Below are positions 53,678 through 63,455 of a stretch of DNA of 64,000 nt, piece by piece (position 1 is the stretch's first letter; every line of letters begins with the position of its first letter). This stretch comes from Ancylothrix sp. D3o. GTDB lineage: Bacteria > Cyanobacteriota > Cyanobacteriia > Cyanobacteriales > Oscillatoriaceae. The notes beneath the pieces were generated by a model. That model saw only the letters and a program-made list of their open reading frames with translations. It ran no database searches and had not been told where the DNA came from. The stretch is taken from the NCBI RefSeq assembly GCF_025370775.1, contig NZ_JAMXEX010000001.1:868001-932000 (forward strand), given 5' to 3'. Both the position numbers and the translations under genes were made by a program.

Positions 53678-55087
53678 TCATTTTTTAGTTAATTCTTGGA
53701 TTTGTTTTTGCCATTGTTTGAATTGTTTTTCTCTTTCTTTTAGTTCTGAGCCGGTGGGTAGTTGTAGGCCGGTTGTTTGGCTATACCGGCCTGTATTTCT
53801 GGGTAAGCCTTTGAAGTATTCTGTGTTGTCGTTGGGGTGGATGTTTTTTTGCTGTAAGAAGTTTTGATAAAAGAATTGCCAGAGATAAACTCGGTCGTGT
53901 ATTTCGGTTTCTAAGCTGCGAATTCTTTTTAAGGTTAAGCCGGCACCTTTGAATAGTAAGCGCTCGTTTTGTGGGGTGCGAGGTAGCCAGTGAGCTTCGT
54001 TTGTTTCTCCGCGTAAAATTTCAATTACAATGCTTTTTTCAAAGGCAAAAATAAAAGCTTCTGTAGGCTCATTTTCTTTGAAAGTATCGACTTTTTGCTG
54101 TAGTTGATAGCCAAGAGTGTTGATAGAATTTTGGGGTAATAAAAAACGGATTTTTTGGATACGTTCGCTGTAGTTTGCCCAAAAATCGCGTTTTTCTTCG
54201 AGTTTTTGCCGCTCGGAATCTTCGAGGCGTAGCATCCGTGCTAATAAGTTTATAAGCTGTTCAAATTTACTATAATTGATCGCACCAATGCACTTATTTA
54301 AGATGGTGGTGGCGGTGGTTGAAAGTTGGTTTTGGTTAAATTTTTCTTGGATGAATTCGAGAACTTGCGGCATTTTGCTGGCGACGTCGGGAGAGATTTT
54401 TGTGAGGAGTTCTTCGGTGGCGATAATTTGCTGTTGAGGAGACATTTCTTGTAGGCAATTTAATAACCATTCGGCTTCTTTTTTGTTGGGGTTGCTGCCT
54501 GGAGGAAAGATGCCGGCAAGATAGTTATAAGCGTTTTGGATGGGGGATAACCAAAGGGGTATTCCTGCTTTTTGGGTGAGTTGTTGGGGGGTTATGGCAT
54601 ATTGCCAGCTAAGTTTGGCGAGGTTTTTTGATGCGTCTGGGTTCGGGAGTGTGTTGATGATTTGGACGGCGTAGGTGTCGTTGCCTTTGGCGTTATCGGC
54701 AAAGGTGGGGAAGGTTTCTATTAATGAGGGAGGGAGTGAGGTTTGGTTGTTGATTTGATGGAGGGATAATCGCCAAATTAAGGGGTTTTTGATGGCGGGG
54801 TTTTTGATGGCTTCTTGCCAGATTGTTTCTGAAGTGGGGATGGCTAAATCGGGGTTCTGTTTATCCCATTGGGGTTTTGTGTATAGGCAATAAATCCATT
54901 CTAAAGGGGTGATTTTTTCGGTTTGGAGGTTTTGAATATCTCCCATAATTTCTTCAATTTTTCGAGCAGTTTGAGGCTTGTTTGGGGTTGGTATTTTGTT
55001 GAGTTGGATGGGGGGGCGAGTTGCTATTTTTTGGAGCTTTTTGGGTTGAGGTTTTGGAGGTGCTGGGGGGAGAGTTATTTGTTTCAT
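53678..55087 (-). CDS. ZorC-like protein of the Zorya-like operon
   Basis: 469 residues. A Pro/Lys-rich start (about 1-40) is followed by an all-helical body. Toward the C-terminus, conserved-looking segments 'AFEKSIVIEILRGETNEAHW' (about 348-367) and 'ETEIHDRVYLWQFF' (H397) give glutamates and a histidine about 36-47 residues apart. That resembles the EH_Signature domain of ZorC. The start overlaps the zorB stop by four bases (ATGA), so the two are translationally coupled. The ZorC call rests on position and this E...H pattern and needs a profile search. Confidence 0.55.
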   Translation of the reverse strand: MKQITLPPAPPKPQPKKLQKIATRPPIQLNKIPTPNKPQTARKIEEIMGDIQNLQTEKITPLEWIYCLYTKPQWDKQNPDLAIPTSETIWQEAIKNPAIKNPLIWRLSLHQINNQTSLPPSLIETFPTFADNAKGNDTYAVQIINTLPNPDASKNLAKLSWQYAITPQQLTQKAGIPLWLSPIQNAYNYLAGIFPPGSNPNKKEAEWLLNCLQEMSPQQQIIATEELLTKISPDVASKMPQVLEFIQEKFNQNQLSTTATTILNKCIGAINYSKFEQLINLLARMLRLEDSERQKLEEKRDFWANYSERIQKIRFLLPQNSINTLGYQLQQKVDTFKENEPTEAFIFAFEKSIVIEILRGETNEAHWLPRTPQNERLLFKGAGLTLKRIRSLETEIHDRVYLWQFFYQNFLQQKNIHPNDNTEYFKGLPRNTGRYSQTTGLQLPTGSELKEREKQFKQWQKQIQELTKK

Positions 55088-55827
55088 GGTTTTGGGTTGG
55101 AGGTGAGGGGAACTGGAGGCTGAGGTGGGGAAGTAGTTGTTAAGAATTGTTGACGAAATTGGAAGCGGAAAACGACTTTTCGATCTTTGGGGTCGTCGGT
55201 GGTTTGGTTGGCGTCTATTTCGCCTCTTCCTGAGACGAGGATTTTTTGTTTGAGGCGGTTTTTTGTGGGGAAGTTGATGTCTTTGGAGTCGATATAATTT
55301 GAGACTGCTAAGGCGCGGCGGAGGCTGAGGTTGAGGTTGTTTTGTTCGGTGCCGGTGGAACTGGTGTGCCCTTCGATGACGATGCGGGTAATTTGTTTTT
55401 CAAATTTTTCGTTTGAGAAGACAATTTGACTGTAAAGGGGAATAAATGCTTGGAGAAATTGTTTGCCGGCGGGTTTTATTTCGGCGCTATTTTTATCAAA
55501 TAAAATTTGATCTCTAATGCTGACATCGCCGGTTTCTGGATCGACGGTGAAAATGTCTTCGCCGCCTAGTTTTCCTTCTAGGGTGGTGGCGATGGTTTGG
55601 GGGAGTGCTTGAAAGGCTTTGCGATAGTCTTGGAGTTCTTTTTCGAGTTGGGTGACTAGGTTGATTTTGGTTTCCAGTTGTTTGAGGTATTGTTGAAGTT
55701 GAATTTGGACGAGGATAAACATGAGGGCGAAAAACATGAGAAGTCCTGACATTAAATCGCCTATGGAAAGTAAAACTCCAGAGTTTTCATCGTCTTGGGA
55801 GGGGGTTTCTTGGTTTAATTCGTTCAT
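55084..55827 (-). CDS. zorB: ZorB-like OmpA/MotB-domain anchor protein
   Basis: 247 residues. The single N-terminal helix 'SIGDLMSGLLMFFALMFIL' (about 22-40) carries an aspartate at the place of the proton-binding residue of MotB/ZorB. A short coiled coil (45-70) leads to the C-terminal OmpA-like peptidoglycan-binding domain (about 105-230; 'IVIEGHTSSTGTEQNNLNLSLRRA'). With ZorA it would form a proton-driven motor. It lies 6 bases after zorA and overlaps the next gene by four. Confidence 0.78.
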   Translation of the reverse strand: MNELNQETPSQDDENSGVLLSIGDLMSGLLMFFALMFILVQIQLQQYLKQLETKINLVTQLEKELQDYRKAFQALPQTIATTLEGKLGGEDIFTVDPETGDVSIRDQILFDKNSAEIKPAGKQFLQAFIPLYSQIVFSNEKFEKQITRIVIEGHTSSTGTEQNNLNLSLRRALAVSNYIDSKDINFPTKNRLKQKILVSGRGEIDANQTTDDPKDRKVVFRFQFRQQFLTTTSPPQPPVPLTSNPKP

Positions 55828-55833
55828 GTTTAT

Positions 55834-57969
55834 TTAGGTTGATTTTATGGTTTTGGTTCCTATGTTATCGGCGGCGGCTACTAAGTATTGGGCGACTTGC
55901 ATTAAACCGGCAGAGGTTTCTTGTAAGCCTTCGCATACTTGGGCCATTGATTGATCGGCTTGTTCAAAAAATTGGGTTTGGGAGTGGTTTGTTTGGTCTA
56001 AGTAGTTGATTAATTGTTGGTTTCCAAGTTCTAAGGCTTGGTTAAATTGACCAACAAAGTTTTGATAAACGCTTTCTATTTCGCGGGTTTGTTGTTGGTT
56101 GCTTTGCAAAGCTTGCTGCAATTCTGTAACTAAATTGTTGTAGGCGTTTTCTACTTGTTTGGCTTCGTCTCCGATGGTGTGGGTTAGTTTTTGCAGTTGT
56201 TCTAATCTTTCGCTGGAGGTTAAGCCAAGTTGGTTTGCCATGTTGCAGACGTTTTCGGTGGTTTTTTGAATTTCTGCCATGCTTTGATTGATTTGTTCTG
56301 CTAAAAGCCGGCGTTTTTGGGCTTCTTCTTGAAAGACGTTTTGTAAGTCGGTGACTACTTCGGCTAAACCGCTTCTTTGTTGGCCTAATGTTGATTCGAG
56401 GAGGTTGTTTTGTTCGTTAAAAAATTGAGTGAGGGAGTCTTGATAGCTGAGGCGAAAATGTTCTAATTCTTGTTGAACTGTGAGGCGGGTATTTTGGATC
56501 ATTCCGTCTACGTTTTGCAGGCTGAAAATAAGGTTTTCTCTGGCATCTAGCATGAGTTTTGATGCTTCTTGTCCGACGGTTTGAATGGTGGTAGATTGGT
56601 TTTGAAAAGCGCTGTGGGCTGCTTTTAATATGTTGACCATTCTTTCTTGTACGTTTTGCAGTCTTGTTTGTTCTAGTTCTGATTGAGTTTGCAGGGCACT
56701 TTGCAAGTCTTCGCGGATACCTCGGAAGGTGGCGGCGGCTTCTTCGGCATTTTCTTTAAAGGCGCTTCTTTGGGCTTTCATTCCTTCGAGGCTTTCGCTG
56801 ACACCGGCCTGAATTTCACCGGCCATTTCTTGCAATACTCCGTGTGTTTCGGTTTGAAATTGACTGAGAATTTGTTGAAGGCTACCGGCAAATTCTTGAA
56901 GTTTTCCCAAGGTGTCTTGCTGGAAGTTTTGGATCGTGAGAATGGATGCTGCTAAACTTGAAGAAATGCCGCCTAATTCGTTTTTTAATTCGCGGACTGC
57001 TTCGGATGCTTGTTGTGTTAATTGGGCGGTTTCATCAAGTCGTAATAAGATTGGATCGATGGCACCGGCCCGCAGTTCTGTAATTACATGAGTTAATAAT
57101 TCTTGTCCTTGATCGGCTTTTATTTCTCTCAGTAAACTTAGTTCTTGCCGAATTTCTTGAAACACCGGCAATAATGCCATTCCGACTTGTTGACCAATGA
57201 TTTCGGGATTAATTGTTGTTTGGGAGGCGATAATTTCACTAAAGCCGGTTTTCATGGTTTGGGCGGCTTTAATTATGGCTGCTGCTGCTTCTTGATTAGA
57301 GTCGGAACTAAACCGCGAAAAAATCCGCTGCGGGTTTTCTAAAAAGGCAATTTGGTTGAGTTGATTTCGGAGTTTTTCTCGATATTGTCTGCGCTGTCTT
57401 TCTCCCCAAGCTAACAAGATCATAAATAAACTTGAACTACCTAACCCCAGCAACGAGGTAAGGAAGGCAAGTTTCATTCCTTCGAGTAATTGGGTGCTGG
57501 ATGTTAATAGCTGTTGGGGGTCACTAATGGCAGAAATTTGGATTTCTTGAAGTCCTAAAAAGATGCCGGCAAATGTTCCTAAAACCCCTAATGCGGTGAG
57601 CAATGTGGGTGCAAACGTCATGGGGGAACGGGGAACGTTATTCAAGGCATTTGGATATTGATATAAAACAAAATTATTAACTTCAATTTTTGGCTCAAAA
57701 CTATCTTGAGTGGCTACTCCGGCCAAATGTTTAATCATCCACCGTAGGCTGCGATCTCCTGTTTCTTGCCGGTTTAGTCCGCCGGCATTTTCAGGCGACT
57801 GATTGTATCGTTGTAGATAATTAGTTAAAGTTGTAATAGTTGCCTTAACTTCTTTTAAAGAATGCCGGTCATTACGAACAAAATTTATTTCTATTAAAAA
57901 TGCCGCAATGGCAAGGCTAATTTGGGTGAAAATAAATCCGTTATTGACTACATCAATGAATTTAATCAT
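55834..57969 (-). CDS. zorA: ZorA-like MotA/TolQ/ExbB-family proton channel with long tail
   Basis: 711 residues. The channel part has a first helix at about 12-28, a MotA/ExbB core 'PTLLTALGVLGTFAGIFLGL' (about 120-140) and 'KLAFLTSLLGLGSSSLFMILL' (about 165-187). The remaining 500 or so residues are a Gln/Glu-rich coiled coil. A very long cytoplasmic tail is the hallmark of ZorA as against flagellar MotA, TolQ or ExbB. GGGGAG precedes the ATG. In Zorya, ZorAB senses phage entry and uses the tail to activate the effector. Confidence 0.78.
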   Translation of the reverse strand: MIKFIDVVNNGFIFTQISLAIAAFLIEINFVRNDRHSLKEVKATITTLTNYLQRYNQSPENAGGLNRQETGDRSLRWMIKHLAGVATQDSFEPKIEVNNFVLYQYPNALNNVPRSPMTFAPTLLTALGVLGTFAGIFLGLQEIQISAISDPQQLLTSSTQLLEGMKLAFLTSLLGLGSSSLFMILLAWGERQRRQYREKLRNQLNQIAFLENPQRIFSRFSSDSNQEAAAAIIKAAQTMKTGFSEIIASQTTINPEIIGQQVGMALLPVFQEIRQELSLLREIKADQGQELLTHVITELRAGAIDPILLRLDETAQLTQQASEAVRELKNELGGISSSLAASILTIQNFQQDTLGKLQEFAGSLQQILSQFQTETHGVLQEMAGEIQAGVSESLEGMKAQRSAFKENAEEAAATFRGIREDLQSALQTQSELEQTRLQNVQERMVNILKAAHSAFQNQSTTIQTVGQEASKLMLDARENLIFSLQNVDGMIQNTRLTVQQELEHFRLSYQDSLTQFFNEQNNLLESTLGQQRSGLAEVVTDLQNVFQEEAQKRRLLAEQINQSMAEIQKTTENVCNMANQLGLTSSERLEQLQKLTHTIGDEAKQVENAYNNLVTELQQALQSNQQQTREIESVYQNFVGQFNQALELGNQQLINYLDQTNHSQTQFFEQADQSMAQVCEGLQETSAGLMQVAQYLVAAADNIGTKTIKST

Positions 57970-58179
57970 AGCTCCCCTCGCTTCGCTTTTCCAGAAATTA
58001 TGCAGAGGACGATTGCCCTTGGCTTTAACCGCTTACTTAAAGTTGAGGATAAACATTTGTGATAAAAAGGTTTGTCCTGCAACTTTTTTCAGGGAGTTCT
58101 TGAAGTTTAGCTTGCCTCTTTTGTTAGTCAAATCAGCAAATTATCTAGCAACGCAGTTAAAAAGTAACCGCTAGTTTAT

Positions 58180-59040
58180 TCATTTCTTTTCTACCAATTG
58201 CCAAAGCTGAATTTGATAGCAAAGATGTTTTTCAAAAATATTTTTTGCTTCTAATCCTTCGACAATGAGTTTTTTAATCCAACGCTTATATATCCAGCGA
58301 AAAAGCAGATAAATCGGTGGAACTGCAATGGATACCAGATCGGCAATATATTTAATTGTGCTTAATCCCCAAGTCTGAAAGCTCTCAATATATAAGTCAA
58401 GTGAGGGGGCAATTTCTGTGGAAATATCTTCGGCTTTTACTAAGGTGAAACCGGCCTGCATCAAGGCTTTATGAAGCTCGGCAACGACATGACAATTAGA
58501 AAAAATTCCTTCTTTGTATTCGGGATTAGAACGCATCATATCGGCAAGCAATAAATAGCCGCCGCTATCGAGCAAATTAGCGGCACATCGGGCAATATCA
58601 TCGGCTGCCATATATTGGCTACTTTCACTCAAAAGAATCAAGTCGTAAGTATGATTTGTCTGGAAATCTTCAAATTTTGTCAGGTAAAATTTAGCTTGGT
58701 GATTGGTGTTTTCTAAAAATTTTTCCTCCTGAAAAGAATCGGGGGCAAGTCCTTCAACTTTAAAACCCTGCGCTAACAGGTAAGCGGCATTTCCTCCGAT
58801 GCCACATCCAACATCAAGCACTGTCTTTATTTGGGGGGGAATGAAACTAAAAAGTTTGTCTGCATAGGCTTGTTGAGCCTTTCTAAACTGGGGTACAGTT
58901 AAGTCTTGAGGCTCACTAGGTAAGGGGTTCCAATAGCCATAATGAAGGTAGGGAGAATTGGTGAGCCTCATGTAATAATTAAGGGCCGCATTTTGATAGC
59001 GGGTTACTTGAGACATTTGAATCGAATTGTTTTTAGACAT
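58180..59040 (-). CDS. Class I SAM-dependent methyltransferase
   Basis: 286 residues. The SAM site is 'VLDVGCGIGGNAAYLL' (about 74-89) followed by an acidic strand and 'YDLILLSESSQYM'. The start 'YYMRLTNSPYLHYGYW' resembles tocopherol- and sterol-type methyltransferases. The end has a hydrophobic patch (about 230-250, 'LVSIAVPPIYLLFRWIYK') that may touch the membrane. The substrate is not predictable. It is upstream of zorA on the same strand with a 210-base gap. Confidence 0.88.
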   Translation of the reverse strand: MSKNNSIQMSQVTRYQNAALNYYMRLTNSPYLHYGYWNPLPSEPQDLTVPQFRKAQQAYADKLFSFIPPQIKTVLDVGCGIGGNAAYLLAQGFKVEGLAPDSFQEEKFLENTNHQAKFYLTKFEDFQTNHTYDLILLSESSQYMAADDIARCAANLLDSGGYLLLADMMRSNPEYKEGIFSNCHVVAELHKALMQAGFTLVKAEDISTEIAPSLDLYIESFQTWGLSTIKYIADLVSIAVPPIYLLFRWIYKRWIKKLIVEGLEAKNIFEKHLCYQIQLWQLVEKK

Positions 59041-59150
59041 TGGCTGAATTGGAGAAGTTTTAAGGGAGACGGTTGGTAATGATTTTTTTAGGTTGATGGG
59101 AAATAATCATAGCACTGGAAGGGACGTTTTAAACCAAGAAATTTTTAACG

Positions 59151-60395
59151 CTAACCATTTTGAATTTCTTGGTAAACTATTTCTGCTAATTTTTCTGCTG
59201 CGCCTGGTTTGCCGCGCACTTGACGCAGGCGTTCACGCATGGTTGTTAGTTTTTCTGGATGGTTGAGATAATCAAGGGCAATTTGCGCGACGGTTGCCGG
59301 TTCTAAGTTGCCGACTAATTCGGGGATAATTTCTTGTTTTGCCCAAATATTCGGCCAGGCAAATAAGCGTTTTTCCCGCAATACAATGGCGTTTATAAGT
59401 TTTGCAAAACCGGCCCCAATTCCGGGTAAATTTGCTAAGATTCCTGGTAACCCATCCCAAGCTCGCATGGCGTCTAATTGTTGGGTTGGTAATAATACAA
59501 TCATGGGGACGCCAAGGGAGCCTAATTCTGCCGTGTTTGCACCTACTGTGGTGAGGCAAAGGCTGCATTTTGCCAGCAAATCGTAGGCGGGTGATTTGGT
59601 GTAAAGTTCAATTTCTAGGCCGCTGGATGTTATTAATTTAGGAGTTGGTTCTTTGATTAATTTTGCTGAACCCCATTTTAATTTATTGATGAGAGGATTT
59701 TGGTTAGGATCAGCAAATTTTGCCAGGGTGTTTAATTCCAAGGTTGGCGCAACAGGAATCACAAATTTTGTCTTAGGTTTGGCTTGATAAATTTCTTCAG
59801 CTATCGATAAACTTAGCGGCACACCTTGTGCTAATTTAGCAGGTTTTGAGCCGGGCAAGAGTCCGATCAGTTCAATAGCTGATTTATCGGTTTCTCGAAG
59901 ACTAAAGTTACTAGATTCTGCCATTAAATCGCCGACAACTGTAAATTTAGAGGCGTATTGTTTGGGGGCTTTTTCAATAATTTGGGGCTGCATAGCTGCA
60001 AAGTAGTTTATTTGGCTATACCATCTTGCATCCCATTCTGCATAAACAACGGTGCGATAATTTAATCTTTTGCCAATAATTACAGGGAAAATTTGATCGC
60101 CTCCGAGGAAAATTACCACGCCTTTTTGCCGCCAATCCCAATTTTCTGCCGTTTTTCCCCAGAGTAAAAATTGCGTGAAATATTGCGGTTCTTGGACGCG
60201 ATTTATTTCTGGATAGGAGCGGGCAATTTCTGCTTCTTTGCCTGTCGCGTGGGGACACGGAGATAAGACTACAGAAATGCGAATTTCTGAGCTATTTTGC
60301 CCTAATTTTTGGCGAAGTTGTTTTACCACCGGCCTCACCCAAGTTGTAATTTCTCCAGGGCCGTTAGAAAGTATTAAAATATCAATGGGCTGCAC
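59151..60395 (-). CDS. Lipid-A-disaccharide-synthase-related protein
   Basis: 414 residues starting MQPIDILILSNGPGEITTWV, a GT-B-like protein related to LpxB. 'LSNGPGE', 'IGLLPGSKPAKLAQGVPL' and 'TTVGANTAELGSLGVPMIVLLP' are typical of the cyanobacterial LpxB-related family (TIGR03492, from memory). It is a paralogue of the true LpxB and its acceptor is unknown. It is divergent from raf1, with 161 bases between the starts. Confidence 0.9.
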   Translation of the reverse strand: MQPIDILILSNGPGEITTWVRPVVKQLRQKLGQNSSEIRISVVLSPCPHATGKEAEIARSYPEINRVQEPQYFTQFLLWGKTAENWDWRQKGVVIFLGGDQIFPVIIGKRLNYRTVVYAEWDARWYSQINYFAAMQPQIIEKAPKQYASKFTVVGDLMAESSNFSLRETDKSAIELIGLLPGSKPAKLAQGVPLSLSIAEEIYQAKPKTKFVIPVAPTLELNTLAKFADPNQNPLINKLKWGSAKLIKEPTPKLITSSGLEIELYTKSPAYDLLAKCSLCLTTVGANTAELGSLGVPMIVLLPTQQLDAMRAWDGLPGILANLPGIGAGFAKLINAIVLREKRLFAWPNIWAKQEIIPELVGNLEPATVAQIALDYLNHPEKLTTMRERLRQVRGKPGAAEKLAEIVYQEIQNG

Positions 60396-60556
60396 AGTTG
60401 TGGTTTGTTGTTAAGTACGGTTGTAGTAAAACAATACCGTTTTTGTGTAGGAAGTCAAGGCCGGCAAGACGAATAGGAGGATTTTTTTATCTGATTGCAT
60501 TGGGTACCGGCTTTTTGATAAGTTAAATTTGAGCGTAAAAGTAGAGAAAAAAAACG

Positions 60557-61630
60557 ATGACGGATACACCAGAAAATACACCCTTACCAGAAACTTCATC
60601 TCAAGAGTTACTGTTTGCTTTGCGGCGGAAACAAGGCAATTGGGTGGAATGGGGACAAGCTTGCCAAACTTTGCAAAAAGCGGGGTATAAACCGCAAGAA
60701 ATTTTTGAAGAAACTGGTTTTGAGCCGGTACACCAAAATCAGGTGATTGTGGGAGCACAAGTTTATAATTCTATGCTGGCGGCGGGAATTTCTGAACCTG
60801 TGCAATCTCATTTTCAGCAAAAAGGCAGTGATATTTTATATGAGTTGCGAATTTTGACGCAAACAGAACGAGCAACGGCGGCTGCATTTATTGTAGAAAA
60901 ACAACTCGATGTTGATGCTGCAAAAGAAATTGCCAAGGCAATGAAAGACTTTTCTCGAATGCGTGAATTGCCTCAAGGTTTTAGCAATAATCCAGGGGAT
61001 GCACTGGCTTATCAATGCTGGAAATTTGCGCGACAAAAATCAGATTTTCAAGAAAGATCGCGGTTGATTGCTGAAGGTTTAAAATTTGCCAATTCTGAGT
61101 CGGCTAGAAAGCAAATTGAAAAGTTATTAACAGACTTTACAGTGGTAGCGCAGCAACCTATTCCTGTGATGCCGGTTTATCGTTTTGAGTCTTCCGAAGA
61201 ATTACCTCGCGTTTTGCCGGTTTGTGGCAGTTTACCCCTCGCTGCTGAGGCTTTGCAAGCTGTGCCGCGAGTCCAAGAAACCGGCCCATTTCAAATGATT
61301 AATTCCACCGGCAATCAAAATTGGGTGGCGATACCAGGCTGGCAAGTTATTTGCAATGCCAAAGATCCGGTGGTGGTTGTTGGTAATAGCAAAGAGTTGC
61401 CTATGCCGCTTTCTGGAAAAACAGAAGATGTTTTAATTGTTGTTGATCGCCATCAAAAAGAATGGGATGAGTTGAGTTATTTTGTCTTTGAAGTTGGGGG
61501 TAATTTGCAGTTGCAATGGTTCCCCGAAATGCCGGAAGTTAATATTCTTGGAAAAGTAGTTTTGATCATGCGTCCCAAAAATATTTTCGATGAAACTTAT
61601 AGCAATGAACCCTGGCAAATTGATGAGTAA
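60557..61630 (+). CDS. raf1: RuBisCO accumulation factor 1
   Basis: 357 residues. The helical N-terminal domain (about 15-200; 'ELLFALRRKQGNWVEWGQAC', 'QKAGYKPQEIFEETGFEP') and the C-terminal beta domain (about 215-350) match Raf1, the chaperone that clamps RbcL dimers during RuBisCO assembly. Length is normal. The next gene starts its stop codon on the very next base, on the opposite strand. The hairpin that should end raf1 transcription lies inside that gene. Confidence 0.96.
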   Translation: MTDTPENTPLPETSSQELLFALRRKQGNWVEWGQACQTLQKAGYKPQEIFEETGFEPVHQNQVIVGAQVYNSMLAAGISEPVQSHFQQKGSDILYELRILTQTERATAAAFIVEKQLDVDAAKEIAKAMKDFSRMRELPQGFSNNPGDALAYQCWKFARQKSDFQERSRLIAEGLKFANSESARKQIEKLLTDFTVVAQQPIPVMPVYRFESSEELPRVLPVCGSLPLAAEALQAVPRVQETGPFQMINSTGNQNWVAIPGWQVICNAKDPVVVVGNSKELPMPLSGKTEDVLIVVDRHQKEWDELSYFVFEVGGNLQLQWFPEMPEVNILGKVVLIMRPKNIFDETYSNEPWQIDE

Positions 61631-63379
61631 CTAGCCGTTTAGGTTGGGTGTAAAAAACCCAACCTCCGATTTACACCGATATAACTGATAGGGCACTCCT
61701 ACATTATAATAATGATTACGGTCAATTAGGCAATTTTGTTGCGGTTGAAAATCAGAAAGTAAGAGCGTTTGGGGATAGTCTTTTGGTTCTAATTGCGGAA
61801 CAATTACCCACAAATTTAGGGGAAAGGCCGGCAGTTTTTTGATTTCCGTTAAGCTTTGCCAAAATATTTGGTAGGCATGGGCAGGTAAACTTTGATTATC
61901 GAGAGGTTTTCGCGGCAAAAAAGCAAAGAAAATTTCGGGTGTTTTATCCCGCCAATGCCGGTGAATTTCTAACCCAAAACTCAACCCCAGCGCTACGTCT
62001 TGATAGTCTTTATAAGCCATTGCTATGACTTTGGGGGTGGCCGGTTCTAAGTGAATAATATCTTCAGCAAGTTCGCAGGGATAAAAGGATTTTTTGAACG
62101 CGAGATCGGCAATGACAAAATAACTGCTGATTATGCCGACTACAATAACTATTAAGGTGATTTTTTGGGAATTTTGTTTTTTTGTTTGGAGACCGGCCAA
62201 AGATAAGCAACCCCCTAAAAGAGCACAGATTGCCGGATAATAAACAAAGTTATAGCGAGGTGCAACAGTGATATCTTTTTGCAGCAGATAAACAATGAAA
62301 AAAAAGCTGAGCAATACCCAAAAAATGAAGCTTATTAAAGTTTGGGCAGCGCGGTGCTTTTGGGAATTTTCCCCAAGTTTGTTGAGCGAGAAAAAGATAT
62401 TTTTGCCTAACCAAATAGCATAAAAAATCATTAGTAACGTACAAGGAATTATCACCCAAACCGGCTGTCTTTCCACCGGCAACACAATCGCCATCACCAA
62501 CCAACCGGCCAAAGTTTGATAAAAAGGCTCGATATTTTGCGGTGTGGGTATCCAGCCACTATCTGGACGGCCAAAATGAACCAGCAACACCGGCACCCAA
62601 GGCAGAAAAAGAACGAGAGGTAAAAGGCAAAAATACAAGAGAGGATTAGTAATTAGTGATTGGGTATCGGGAAAAATTTTTAACTTTTTGCAAGTTTTAT
62701 AAAGTATCCATATCTGGGCAAAAAAAGCAAGAATAAAAAAGTAATGTACATAAAAACCCACCGTATTAACAAGTGCCCAAATTGCAGCCAACCAAAGGCG
62801 CACCGGACGCTCCTTAAATAAGTCGTTTTGAATACAAATGAAGCATAAAAGCGAAACAGAAATTAACAACATCGGCAGCGTATAATGACGCGCTTCTTGG
62901 GAAAGATACACCCCAAAAGGAGAAACAGCCGTAAAAAACGCCGCCACCAAACCGGCTTTTGGCGAGAAAGCAACGCGACTCAAACAATAAACAACCGGAA
63001 TTAAAAGCACCCCAAAAAAAGCAGGTAAAGCTCGCAACTCGCCTAACCAAAAAGAGGAGGCCGGTGAGATATTTTTCCCCACCAAACTTAGCCAATAATG
63101 AATCAGGCAAAAAAACAGCGGTGGGTGCGTTGATTGCCTAGCCAAATTATCCGCAATTTGGCCGCAGCTTGATTCTGGGTTTAACGTAAAAATTTCCTGC
63201 AATTGATGCAGAGAAAAAAGGCTATTCAAAGGGATATCTTGATAGCTGCGTCCCAGACTAAATAAAGCCGTAATTGCTTCATCTAGCCAGATGGCTTTGT
63301 AATCTAAAAACGCAAAGCGCAGGACTGCGCCGAGAAAAATTGCCCCAGCGAAGGCGAGATAATGCTTAAAATTTTCCAT
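61631..63379 (-). CDS. GT39-family membrane glycosyltransferase
   Basis: About 582 residues from ATG 63379 (MENFKHYLAFAG). It has ten or more membrane helices and the acidic loop 'YKAIWLDEAITALFSLGRS' after the first helix, the Asp-Glu catalytic site of PMT/ArnT-type lipid-linked sugar transferases. The C-terminal 150 residues are soluble. It likely mannosylates or glycosylates envelope proteins or lipids. It abuts raf1 tail to tail with no gap, and its last five codons form half of a perfect hairpin. Confidence 0.9.
   Translation of the reverse strand: MENFKHYLAFAGAIFLGAVLRFAFLDYKAIWLDEAITALFSLGRSYQDIPLNSLFSLHQLQEIFTLNPESSCGQIADNLARQSTHPPLFFCLIHYWLSLVGKNISPASSFWLGELRALPAFFGVLLIPVVYCLSRVAFSPKAGLVAAFFTAVSPFGVYLSQEARHYTLPMLLISVSLLCFICIQNDLFKERPVRLWLAAIWALVNTVGFYVHYFFILAFFAQIWILYKTCKKLKIFPDTQSLITNPLLYFCLLPLVLFLPWVPVLLVHFGRPDSGWIPTPQNIEPFYQTLAGWLVMAIVLPVERQPVWVIIPCTLLMIFYAIWLGKNIFFSLNKLGENSQKHRAAQTLISFIFWVLLSFFFIVYLLQKDITVAPRYNFVYYPAICALLGGCLSLAGLQTKKQNSQKITLIVIVVGIISSYFVIADLAFKKSFYPCELAEDIIHLEPATPKVIAMAYKDYQDVALGLSFGLEIHRHWRDKTPEIFFAFLPRKPLDNQSLPAHAYQIFWQSLTEIKKLPAFPLNLWVIVPQLEPKDYPQTLLLSDFQPQQNCLIDRNHYYNVGVPYQLYRCKSEVGFFTPNLNG
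61641..61665. terminator. Hairpin terminator embedded in the GT39 coding end
   Basis: AGGTTGGGT and ACCCAACCT-type arms (AGGTTGGG/CCCAACCT) flank TGTAAAAAA, 11 bases after the raf1 stop. The same bases encode the final V-G-F-F-T-P-N-L of the GT39 protein. Confidence 0.6.
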
Positions 63380-63455
63380 GCTGTTATTCAAGCATGGAAG
63401 CAGGCAAAAAGTCTATGCCGATTACAAAGCCAGATCAAGAGTGGATAAAATTCAA

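Noticed and set aside
55084-57969. Flagellar MotAB or TolQR/ExbBD
   Set aside because: The long coiled tail on the channel protein, the OmpA domain on the anchor and the third overlapping gene fit ZorA-ZorB better. No flagellar, Tol or TonB genes are present.
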